A stretch of DNA of 64,000 nucleotides from positions 5,149,246 through 5,213,245 of the forward strand of contig CM055101.1 in NCBI GenBank assembly GCA_029204225.1, in the 5' to 3' direction. Below are positions 23,056 through 32,463 of the stretch, in pieces (positions within the stretch are counted from its first letter, which is position 1; the number at the start of each line of letters is the position of its first letter). The translations under genes and the position numbers were made by a program. The stretch comes from Diphasiastrum complanatum (lineage: Eukaryota; Streptophyta; Lycopodiopsida; Lycopodiales; Lycopodiaceae). Under the pieces are notes generated by a model. The model did no database searches. It worked only from the letters and a program-made list of their open reading frames with translations, and was not told the origin of the DNA.

Positions 23056-23527
23056 ATGGATTCGCAATCACAATCTGCTCTAATGGTAGACAAACTCGAT
23101 GGTTGAACTACCATTTGTGGAAATTCAAGATGAGGGTAGTAGTGATGGCCAAGGAGCTTTGGAAAATAGTCGTTGGAACTGAACTACTTCCCAGTGTCGA
23201 TGAGCAAGCCATTTCCAAATGGAAGCTCAGGGATGGCAAGGCTTTCGCCTTGACTCTTAGCATCTTCGACACACAAATTGGCCACATCAGACAAGCCCAA
23301 TCTCTGAAAGAGGTTTGGGATATATTGAGTACATTATATGAAGTGAGAGATGTCACTTCGAAGCTGCATCTGAGGAAAAAGTTCTTCTCACTCAGAATGT
23401 CAGAAAGTGATTTTGTTCAGAATTACATTAATCAATAGACTTTGTTAGAGTAGATGGCAGCAACCTCAGTAGTCAAAGACTCTGGCACTGTAATGACCTT
23501 ATTGACCAGTTTGCTAGAAGTGAGCTT
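23056..23527 (+). pseudogene. Copia gag fragment, plus strand
   Basis: ATG at 23056 (MDSQSQSALMVDKLDG), a stop at 23104, then YHLWKFKMRVVVMAKELW, VWDILSTLYE, LHLRKKFFSLRM and FVQNYINQ, with further stops at 23437 and 23449. It ends in VMTLLTSLLE, the close of the UBN2-type gag core. It stops abruptly where minus-strand RT begins, about 23530. The product would have bound element RNA in a capsid; it is dead here. Confidence 0.85.
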
Positions 23528-23539
23528 TGCTTAGATCGG

Positions 23540-24040
23540 TCATGTCGAATTCGAAAGATAGCATCTGCTTTTAGCATACTTCACTAGATTGGTACTGTTG
23601 CTGAAAAGCAACATATCATCGACATACAAGGTGATAATTACAAAGGATTGTTGCACTGTCTTGAAGTATACATTAGAATCAGTAGTGCTTGGTTCGAAAC
23701 CATGTTGGATGAGGAATGTGTTGATCCTCTGAAACCAAGCTCTAGCTGAATGCTTCCAGCCATAAAGTGCCTTATGGAGTTTACAGACATGATGCTTCAT
23801 ACTTTCATGAATGTATCCTTCAGGCTGTAGCATGTAGATGTCTTCTTCGATGACTCCATTCAAATAGGCTGTCTGTACATCGAGCTGATGTACTTTGAGG
23901 TCGGCTGCTACAACATACGATAAGATTGCTTGGAACTATGCATGCTTGACTACAGGACTGAAAGTCTCATTGTAGCGATGTTGGGGATCTGAGTGAATCC
24001 TCGTGCTACTAAGCGTGCCTTCAAGGGGAGAAGGAATGCT
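23540..24040 (-). pseudogene. Copia (family E) RT fragment, minus strand
   Basis: On the minus strand it starts LVARGFTQIPNI (about 24020), shifts frame, then reads VVAADLKVHQLDVQTAYLNG-VIEEDIYM, HKALYGWKHSARAWFQR and LYVDDMLLFSNSTN (YVDD near 23600). It ends just after the active site. Residues match family E at 9643-10000 closely. It starts at almost the same RT position (QIPNI) where the fragment at 20078 stops, so the two may be separated parts of one element or two insertions. Confidence 0.88.
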
Positions 24041-24810
24041 CTCAGCCTTCAATGGTCATCAATATTGCACACCATGTTAGTCCATTTTGCCACAAACATC
24101 CAAAAGGTATTATTTAAAATAAGTCATGTTGATCTTGAGTTTAATAACCTAGATGTTTTATGGTACAACAATGTTTGTAGACCACACGTCCAATTTCATA
24201 ACCATTCAAGATTATTATTTGAGCACACGTTTTGCACTTCTCATAATAGTGGAAGCAAGTTCCATTTAAATAGTGAAAATTGAACTACCTGCGATTGCAT
24301 CGAGATCTCACCAACTATATGAGGTCCAATCAGATTGAGTACATGGAAAAATAAAATGATCCTCATTAGACCTAATGCTGGAATGGTATTATGATAAATG
24401 GCTTAATCAATGAAATGCAATAGGTCAAATACATCTTAATTTCCTTTTCCATGAATGAAAAAAAGCTAGTCTTACTTGTATATATGCTTGAATAGACTAA
24501 GTTTTGTGCTTCCTACAAGTTAATTTTATTAGATCATAATGAAGCCCCTGAAGTGTCGATCAAATATTTGGTTGTTCTTGTATTAGTGAGAGTCATATAC
24601 TTGATTGAAACTAGTTTTTATACCTCGCCAACCCTTAGAAGTCTCAAGGATAACCTTTCATACTTTCACCTCTACTTGGTTCAGGGAGTGAAATTAGTCT
24701 CCTAAGTCTAGTGTGTTCTAAATTTCCTCCATAGACTCAAGACACATCAAACCCCATCTCCTATGCACCAAAGCAAAGACTTTGCACTTGATTTTGGAGC
24801 TAATATGTTG
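24041..24810. other. No gene recognised
   Basis: AT-rich sequence. A short open frame at 23993-24283 is mostly a shadow of the RT remnant and then unsupported. I see no retroelement motif or host exon here. Confidence 0.4.
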
Positions 24811-24825
24811 TGCGTGCGTGCGTGC

Positions 24826-24879
<54 letters not shown>

Positions 24880-24979
24880 GCGCGTGCGTATAAGTAATAT
24901 ATATATACAGGCACACACACACACACACACACACATTGCCACCCCACTATAATCTTGACAAGTCATATATATATCTATA

Positions 24980-25012
<33 letters not shown>

Positions 25013-25017
25013 CTTGT
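24811..25017. repeat. Compound microsatellite cluster
   Basis: In order: (TGCG)n from 24811, (TG)n to about 24874, a short TA run at 24896-24907, (CA)n at 24912-24935, and (TA)n at 24964-25010. The last run is bracketed by acaagtcata (24957-24966) and its reverse complement tatgacttgt (25008-25017), so this piece can fold into one long hairpin. Confidence 0.93.
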
Positions 25018-26143
25018 GAATATTGTACTGGGCTGGCACCGTGCAGAGTCGAGTTGCTGCATTCTGTCTTTTTATATTAGGTATAAAAATGGGCATGACA
25101 ATGAGGTTTAGTGGAATGCTGGACAAAGTGAACATCAATTTTCCACTGATAGCTTTCAGCAACTTTTTTTGCGTAGCTTTTCACTAAAGAAGATGAGACG
25201 TGTTTTACCTGATCCAAATAGCACATGAATTAATATGAATTAGCAGAATCCATCTGATTTTTCTGTAGGCCATTAGAAATTGATGTTTAAAATTGAGCTA
25301 CTTTTTGGAGATGTTGCGTGTTGGAAATAGGCAAAAGACATTCTGTAAAATAACATATGGGTGGAGGGTCTCTGAGTGCCATTTGTATTTGTGTTGGAAG
25401 CCAGTGGAAAGAAATGCATTTTCTAGGATAAATCAAAGGGCGACATGATGAAGTTTAGCAATCATGGGCCCACCCACCACCAAAAGATTTCCACTAGATT
25501 GCCATTCCACATCCTTAAGCAGTGATGCTTGTAACTCAGATAAATTAGCGGAGCAAATAGATGATGGATAACTGAAGTATGTTCTTCAAAACACATAACT
25601 AGAAGGTTATTTTCAATAGAATCTATGCATCTGAATCAGCCTCAATGAGAAACCATTGAGATTGATGACATAGACCTAGTCAGTATGAGCTTTGGTGCTT
25701 TGTGTGCATGTCAAAGCTGGTCAGACAGTATGATTTTAGCCCAAGGATATTTTGAACATCCAGAAGTTGACACGATTGCTAGACATTTAATTCAGGTACC
25801 GTGGTGCAAAAGCTTTCGTGGAAGTTGTTTAAGGCTTATGTCAATTCTACCTCCACTAGAGAGTGGCTGACCTAGTAGTTGCCGTGATCAGTTCGTTGAT
25901 CATCATGCTGAAGTCAGAACCAATTCAGCAGATGTAAGTTACGGGGTCTAACTAGAGCAGCCTTCGGCTGAATATAAGTAGCTCTAGTGCTCATATGATT
26001 TGCTGCAGTAGCCGCCCAGTAGCCTTGATACTTAAGGAAAGAGAACTCTAGAAAAACTTGGGACGTCATTTTGTAGCCATAGAACTTTTCTGATCAGATT
26101 CAATTGCATTTCTCTCCCAGGATTATATGCATACTTGCAGTCC
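25018..26143 (+). other. Upstream region of NDR1/HIN1-like gene
   Basis: About 1.1 kb with no supported coding sequence. The stretch just before the start codon (ccaggattatatgcatacttgcag) could contain a splice acceptor, so a 5' non-coding exon may lie upstream. No clear TATA box was identified. Confidence 0.4.
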
Positions 26144-27022
26144 ATGCCTGCAAAATTTTCATTGAAAGATCTTGAGATATATAGATTACAGTCTGACGAA
26201 ATCTGTATTGTGGTCGTCCAGAACATGGGCGTCAGCAAGGTGAATCCACATGTTGATAGTCCCAGTGAAGGCTTGCCAATGCCTGTAGCTCGAGGCAAAC
26301 GCTTCAGTCAGCTAATTTGTTTCCACAACAGATGCTGCGTATTTGGCACAATCTTTTTGATGCTCGTAGCCATGTCCGTGACGGTTCTATGCCTTATCGC
26401 ATTCGGATTGAATCCCAAGGAATCTAGATACATTCTTGGAAACGTACAAATCACGAAGCTGAACATATCAGATGTATCATCCTTAGAAGATAATTCCACT
26501 TCTTCCGAAATAAAACTTAGCTATGGACTGATCCTGTCAGTTGAGGCTTTCAACCCCAATAAGAAGATAAGCATATTCTACCAGAATATGAGGATGGCCA
26601 TATCATACCAGGATATCATTCTTGGAGAGTGCAGTTTTGGCCAGCAGCTCTATCAAGGCCACAAAAACGTTACCAATATTCACGTTCGGCTCCATGCAGA
26701 CGATGTTACTCTCAGCAGGGATGCCGCTTCTGGTCTTGAGCAAGCAATCGCAAAGAATGTGATCCCCCTTCAAGTAAACATGGACATACACGCAAGAATC
26801 GTTGTTCAAGGATCTTGGAAGAAATACATTAGATCAGGTGATAAATGCAGTCTGGAAACGGAGGGAGCTGGCAAACCATTGCTGCTAAAAGGCACGGGCT
26901 GTGTGTGGAAAGAGCATACATACAAATGCGATGTCGAAGTGAGCCTTCCGAAGGCCCCAGGAGGAGCCCGCTTGCTTTCAAAAAGCTGTGTTTGGAAAGC
27001 CAACCTCTACGAAAAGGACTAG
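26144..27022 (+). CDS. NDR1/HIN1-like (LEA_2) membrane protein
   Basis: A 292-residue single-exon protein. It has a cytosolic N terminus of about 60 residues, then one hydrophobic helix (about 64-87, starting CCVFGTIFLMLVAMSV). An extracytosolic LEA_2-type domain of about 200 residues follows, with the usual L.VEAFNPNKKI..FY motif (about 133-145), an FGQQLYQG block and a Cys-rich end (C..W.EHTYKC, KSCVWKANL). Members sit in the plasma membrane or ER; some act in pathogen signalling and membrane tethering. I chose the ATG at 26144; the frame is open three codons further but begins there with TTG. No damage is seen. The last 30 bases and 3' flank are repeated at 27198-27275, and a Copia element sits 264 bases downstream. 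Confidence 0.8.
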   Translation: MPAKFSLKDLEIYRLQSDEICIVVVQNMGVSKVNPHVDSPSEGLPMPVARGKRFSQLICFHNRCCVFGTIFLMLVAMSVTVLCLIAFGLNPKESRYILGNVQITKLNISDVSSLEDNSTSSEIKLSYGLILSVEAFNPNKKISIFYQNMRMAISYQDIILGECSFGQQLYQGHKNVTNIHVRLHADDVTLSRDAASGLEQAIAKNVIPLQVNMDIHARIVVQGSWKKYIRSGDKCSLETEGAGKPLLLKGTGCVWKEHTYKCDVEVSLPKAPGGARLLSKSCVWKANLYEKD

Positions 27023-27275
27023 AATCAGTGAAGCCATTGCAGCTCTATGATTTATCCCAGGTTCATACTTATCAACCATTAGCTTAGACCTGAAATTTTA
27101 GCAAGTTACAGATTACAACCGAAAGGAGTAGAAATTTTTTCATTATGTTCACAGCAAACAATTCATGACTGCAGGAAAAACTGGCAGCCACAGAGCTTTT
27201 GGAAAGCCAACCTCTACGAAAAGGATCAGCTGATTCAGTGCAGCCATTGCAGCTCGACGATTTCTCTCAAATTTA
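26992..27275 (+). repeat. Tandem duplication of the gene's 3' end
   Basis: tttggaaagccaacctctac and what follows (gaaaagga..., then ccattgcagctc.a.gattt) occur at 26992-27060, covering the last coding residues and stop, and again at 27198-27275, about 206 bases later. The sequence after each copy is also related (gattacagatt/gattacaacc, catgactgcagg, gcagcca), and a third, more diverged unit continues at 32339-32720 beyond the inserted element F. Confidence 0.8.
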
Positions 27276-27281
27276 TTAGAT

Positions 27282-27286
27282 ATTAA
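27282..27286. repeat. Target site duplication, left (ATTAA)
   Basis: ATTAA immediately before the 5' LTR of element F; the same five bases follow the 3' LTR at 32334-32338. A 5-bp duplication is the norm for Copia integrases. Confidence 0.92.
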
Positions 27287-27716
27287 TGTTGAGAATTCTC
27301 AAGCAATGACTCCTACAGTCACGCAGCATACTTAGAAGCTAATTTTGTGGCACAGTGCCAGCAGTAGTTAGGTAAAGTTAGTAAGCTGAAATAGAGGACA
27401 TCACCCCAAATCAGGGACTGCATGTGCAGCCACAGTAGCAAATAGGGATACGGGCTGCATGCATATATTAGAATAGCTTTACGTTATGTGTGTGTCTTTT
27501 GCTTTTAGCCATCTTATCTGTTTGAGACAGCTTTGAGCTGATCTGTTGTTCTTTCATATTGTTTCCCTGGCTTACTTCATTTTCAGGTTTGAATATATCT
27601 CAGTTCTTCATTCTATGAGCAGAACCTGTGTGTTTATTTACTCTGTCTATTTCCCATAGTGAATGAGATGCTTGCATGACTTGTTTCCTGTCATCAGTAA
27701 TCAGAAATATAAAACA
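27287..27716 (+). repeat. 5' LTR of Copia F
   Basis: A 430-bp LTR, TGTTGAGAATTC to ATATAAAACA. Followed directly by the primer site and preceded by the ATTAA duplication. Confidence 0.95.
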
Positions 27717-27728
27717 TGGTATCAGAGC
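27717..27728 (+). promoter_or_regulatory. Primer binding site of Copia F
   Basis: TGGTATCAGAGC directly after the 5' LTR, complementary to the 3' end of initiator Met-tRNA. Confidence 0.93.
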
Positions 27729-27855
27729 CAGCTTTCCTGAGGGACTAGGCAAAAGATCAGAACTGAGAACAGGTTGCTGATCGTGATTGTGGGAATTTAT
27801 AACTTCTTGTGGGCACTGAGAAGACCTTGCAGTTCTAAACCTGTTAATAGAAACC

Positions 27856-29105
27856 ATGGCAGGAGTATCATCAAGCTTTATGAGCTTGAAACCTGAGCCC
27901 TTCGATGGAAAGGGATACGAAGGATGGAGCCAGATGATGGGCCTCTACCTGAGAGGCGAACTCGTGTATGAGATAATCGACGGCAGTGAAAGGCAACCGA
28001 TTGTGACAGACGCAAGGCACGAAGCACAGCAGAAGGCTCTTCTTGAATGGAAACGAAAAGAAAAACCGTGCGCTTGCTTGCATAGCTATGTGCCTAACAA
28101 AGCCTGTATTGCAGATGTTCACCAACAATCTGAACAAAGGAAGTAAGCACCTGTGGGATGCTATCAAACAGAGATTCAGAGTGAAGTCCGAGATGGAGGT
28201 TATGAGCCTCATTAAAGCTGGACAATTTGCGCCTTCAAGAGGGAGGGAATCTTCAAGACCACATCAGCAGAATGGAAGAATTGTTTGCAATGCTAGCAAG
28301 CATTGGAATAGACCGCACATTGAATGATTCCCAGAAGAAGCTAAGATTTTATAGATCTCTACCCAAGTCATGGGAGAACACTATACACATGTTGATGGCT
28401 ACTAAGAAAGGAGACTCATGGAATTCGATTGTGGAGACAGTGCTGGACATGTAGAAAATGAGCAAAGAATGTGAAGAAAGACCAATTCCTGAGCAAGCAT
28501 ACTTCACCAAAGGAAAGCATAAATACACCAAAGAAAAGCATTTCTTTCAGACTCAGGAAAATCCTTCTTATCAAGCAAAGGAACAGGGAAGTCATCAACA
28601 GCAGCAAAATGCCCAAGAAATCCAACCAAACCAGTGTCGTTTCTGCTTGAAGTTTGGGCACTATGAAAGATATTGTCGGAAGAAGAAGGCGCAAGAAGCT
28701 CGAAAGGAAGCTAACGAGGTCGAGGCTTTAAATGAAGTCGAGGCTTCCTCCATTACTGAAGAAACCTATCTGAGTGAAGAAATTGCATATGCGTCTCAAG
28801 CAAAGACTATGTTCACAATAGACTCTGGATGCACCTCTGTAATGGTGAATGACAAGGAGCTCTTGACCCACTGCGAAAAGGGAAGAATCGGTGGAGCCCA
28901 ATTGGGCATTGATGCTAAAGCCCCAATTGATGCGATGGGAACATTCCATCTACCTCTGATGGATGGGGGAACAAAGGAAATAGCCGGATCCTTATTTGTT
29001 CGTAGTCTAAGGAAAAACTTACTATCAGTCTCATCATGTATAGCTGATTCTGGACTAATCTCTATTTTCGTGGGCCGAAAGTTACCTTCTACAAGAAGGG
29101 TATAA
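27856..29105 (+). pseudogene. Copia F gag and protease, broken
   Basis: Starts at ATG 27856 (MAGVSSSFMSLKPEPFDGKG-YEGWSQMM). Frame changes near 28060 and 28220 and a stop at 28452 interrupt the UBN2-type core (LWDAIKQRFRVKSEMEVMSLIK, LQDHISRMEELFAML, LRFYRSLPKSWE). The CCHC knuckle CRFCLKFGHYERYC is near 28637, and the protease FTIDSGCTSVMVND, with DSG intact, near 28812. The core to LRKNLLSVSSCI is present. Confidence 0.9.
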
Positions 29106-30560
29106 GAGTGATTGGAAAAAAGGTAGCCCAAGACAAACGCATTGGAAACCTTTATGAGCTTGAAATACCGATATGCTCTCAAGCCTTACTTGCCAAGGAG
29201 AGTCAAGAGCTTTTATGGCACAAAAGACTTGGCCGTGTGAATTTCAAAACTATGGAGCTGCTGCAACAAAGAAAGCTTGCTAGCGGAATACCAATGCTAG
29301 ATTGAAGGAAAACCGGGGAATTTGCGAAGCTTGTATGCTTGGCAAGCATTCCAGAAAATCATACATAGCTTTGGGAACGAGAGCCAACACCTTGTTGTAG
29401 CTTGTGCACTTAGATATATGTGGGCCTATGGAAGTAATAGGCCACACTGGAGCAAATTATCTCATAACTTTCATTGACGACATAAGTAGAAGAACATCAG
29501 TCTTCTTTCTTCAAAGGAAGAGTCAAGCATTGGATGCCTTCAAGACATTCAAGGCACAAGCTGAAAATCAGACTGGCTACAAGATCAAGACGTTGAGGAC
29601 AGACGGGGGGGGGAATACATGAGCAACTTGTTCAAAGAATTATGCATTCAAGAAGGCATAGAGAGGCAGCTAACTACACGATACACTCCACAGCAAAACG
29701 GGGTTGCTAAGAGGAAAAATAGAACAATTTGTGAAGCAGCAAGAAGCTTACTAAGTGGAGGAAACCTCAGCAAGGAATTTTGGAAAGAGGTAGTTGCCAC
29801 AGTAGTCTACCTGCAAAATAAATTGCCCACAATCATAGTTCCAAACTCTACTCCACATGAAGTATGGAGCGGAAGAAAACCCAACCTATCTGGGCTTCAT
29901 ATCTTTGGGTGCATTTGCTATGTATAGATCACAAAGGAAATCAGAAAAAAGTTCGATGATAAAAGCATGAAGTGTTGGTTTGTGGGTTATGCCACGGATC
30001 GCAAAGCCTACAAATGTTGGGAGCCCAACAAAGGGAAAATATTCATCAACTCAAATGTGAAATTTGATGAGATGTCCTTCCTAGGAAAAGGAGAAAATGC
30101 TGAATTTATAAGTGATCAACAACTAATAGCTGACCCTTTGCCTATAGAATTGGTTCCTCATTTTGAAGAAAAAGGAACAATTGAGAATGATGCAACTGAA
30201 TCAAGTCATGAAGAAGAGGGAGAGCCAGAGCCACACAGAGAACATGTTCCAGTTCAACAAGAAGAAAAGATCTTTCCACCGAGAATCCAGAAGCCCACTT
30301 TAAAATTGTTGGAAAACCTCGAGGTAAACAACATGGAGAGCCTAGAGACAAATCACACAGAATGGTGTTGCCTTGCCTCTGATGATGAGCCAAAAACCAT
30401 TGAGGAAGAGGCAGCAAAAGTGGAGCTTAAATCTCAGAAGGAAAATGGAGTTTGGGAGCTCGTGGACCTACCACCCAATAAAAATGTTGTAGACTGCAAA
30501 TGGGTGTTCAAGAAGAAATTCAGCTCACTGAGGAGAACTAGAAAGACATAAAACAAGATT
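29106..30560 (+). pseudogene. Copia F integrase region, broken
   Basis: GAG-pre-integrase motif LLWHKRLGRVNFKTM (29210), then a stop at 29302 and a frameshift through the zinc-binding part. The integrase core is visible in pieces: HLDICGPM (first Asp, about 29412), FIDDISRRTSVFF, TLRTDGGG (second Asp, about 29598) followed by a G-run frameshift, then QQNGVAKRKNRTICEA. The catalytic Glu of the usual GVAERKNR is Lys here (GVAKRKNR, about 29705), so the enzyme would be inactive even without the frameshifts. The integrase C-terminal region and acidic linker run to WELVDLPPNKNVVDCKWVFKKK. Confidence 0.9.
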
Positions 30561-31830
30561 GGTTGCAAAAGGCTTCACCCAAGTAAAGGGAGTAGACATT
30601 GATGAGTCTTTCTCTCCTTGACTGTCATAGCCTTGGTAGCAATGGAGGACTTCAAGATAGAGCATATGGACGTTGATACGGCCTTTCTAAATGGGAAGCT
30701 GAAAGAGGAAATATACATGAAGCAGCCACCGGAGTTCATATGCCCACAAAATCGGAGAAAGGTGTGCAGGCTCAAAAAGGTAATCTATGGGCTGAAACAG
30801 TCAACCAAAGCTTGGAATTCAGAATTTGATTCAACAGTGCATGACCTTGGCTTTCAGACATCAAGTGCTAATCCAAGTGTTTACATGAAGTTTGAGGAGA
30901 ATCACATAATCATCATATTGCTATATGTAGATGATTTGCTTCTAGTTGGGAACAATAAGGAACAAATTGACAATGTAAAACTCATGCTCAGTGAGAAGTT
31001 CAAAATGAAGGATTTGGGTCCCATGAAATGTTTCTTAGAAATCAAGATTCAACCGAATAGGCAAAAGTGAACAATTAACCTGAATCAAGAAAGATATGTC
31101 AAGCATATCCTTGAGAGATTTGGGATGAGTGATTGCAAGGCTGCAAACATCCCCATGGAGCCAAACTTGAAGCTGTTTCAAGGAGAAGAGAAGATGGAAC
31201 AGCCATCATGGGCACTACCTTACAGGCACCTCATCGGATGCCTCATGTATCTCATGGTTTGCACAAGACCTGACTTGTGTTATTCAGTGACCACACTCAG
31301 TCAATTTATTGACCGTTTCTGAGAATATCATTGGCAATTGTGCAAAAGGATTCTGAGGTACTTGCGAGGCACCACTTCTTATGGCATTACCTATTCATCG
31401 CAAGGAACTAAAAACCTGAATTTGTTCGTGGATACTAGTTCTGGAACAAACAATGAGTACAAGTCTACCACAAGCTGTTGCTTCATGTTTTGTGGAGGAG
31501 CAATTGGTTGGGTCAGCAAGAAACAAAGTTCAATTGTAGTTTCCTCAGCTGAAGCAGAGTACCTAGTCCTATCTTTTAGAGCGAGGTCATTGGTAAGGTT
31601 CTCTAGGCTGATTGAAGATGTCAGACGTAAGAGGGAGGACCATATTCTTGTTTGGGTTGACAATCAAAGCACCATGAAGATTGCCCAAAGCCCAAGTTTT
31701 TGATCTAGAATAGTACATATTCCTACTATCACTATGTTCGAGAGCAGATCAAAGAAGGATTAATTCAACTCAAATATTTGCCCACTACAGAAATGATCAC
31801 TGATACACTCACAAAGGCTCTGTCTTGAGA
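30561..31830 (+). pseudogene. Copia F RT and RNase H, broken
   Basis: RT reads MDVDTAFLNGKLKEEIYMKQ, VIYGLKQSTKAWN and ILLYVDDLLLVG (YVDD near 30925), with a stop at 31068. It continues through YRHLIGCLMYLMVCTRPDL and a stop near 31320. RNase H reads LNLFVDTSSG (altered from YSDSDWAG, so the first Asp context is changed), IGWVSKKQSSIVVSSAEAEY and WVDNQSTMKIAQSPSF, stopped at 31701. The terminal ITDTLTKAL is still readable near 31800. Confidence 0.9.
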
Positions 31831-31905
31831 AAAGTTTGAAAAGCACCAAATATCTATGGGAATTCAAGAAAATTCTGAGTGAATTTTCATTGCTTGAAGA
31901 GGGAG

Positions 31906-32333
31906 TGTTGAGAATTCTCAAGCAATGACTCCACAGTCATGCCGCATACTTAGAAGCTAATTTTGTGGCACAGTGCCAACAGTAGTTAGGTAAAGTTAGT
32001 AAGCTGAAATAGAGGACATCACCCCAAATTATGGACTGCATAGGCAGCCACAATAGCAAATAGGGATAAGGGCTGCATTAGCATATATTAGAATAGCTTT
32101 ACGTTATGTGTGTGTCTTTTGCTTTTAGCCCCTTATCTGTTTGAGATAGCTTTGAGCTGATCTGTTGTTCTTTCATATTGTTTCCCTGGATTACTTCATT
32201 TTCAGGTTGAATATATCTCATTCTTCATTCTATGACCAGAACCTGTGTGTTTATTTACTCTATCTATTTCCCATAGTGAATGAGATGCTTTCATGACTTG
32301 TTTCTTGTCATCAGTAATCAGAAATATAAAACA
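31906..32333 (+). repeat. 3' LTR of Copia F
   Basis: A 428-bp LTR following the purine tract gaagagggag, with the same termini as the 5' LTR. Small indels explain the 2-bp length difference. Confidence 0.95.
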
Positions 32334-32338
32334 ATTAA
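32334..32338. repeat. Target site duplication, right (ATTAA)
   Basis: Perfect match to 27282-27286; marks the right edge of element F. Confidence 0.92.
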
Positions 32339-32463
32339 CTGTTAGCATATACCTGACTCCTGAGTATTGAGCTGATTACAGATTGCAACAACAGACAATA
32401 AAAAATAAAATTCATTTGTTTATGTTCATTGCCATTAAATCATGAATGAAAAATCGGCAGCCG

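Larger units (their letters stand above)
27287..32333 (+). mobile_element. Complete but inactive Copia element F
   Basis: A full-length element of 5047 bp: 5' LTR 27287-27716, primer site 27717, gag from 27856, zinc knuckle, protease, integrase, RT, RNase H, purine tract 31895-31905, 3' LTR 31906-32333, and ATTAA target duplications on both sides. The two LTRs differ at about 22 positions out of 430 (my count by eye, about 95% identity), so the insertion is not recent. Stops and frameshifts throughout the polyprotein mean it cannot encode its own machinery. It landed in the repeated 3' flank of the NDR1/HIN1-like gene. Confidence 0.95.

Noticed and set aside
24718-25062. Open frames with Cys-Val, Thr-His and Ile-Tyr runs
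   Set aside because: They are translations of TG, CA and TA dinucleotide tracts.
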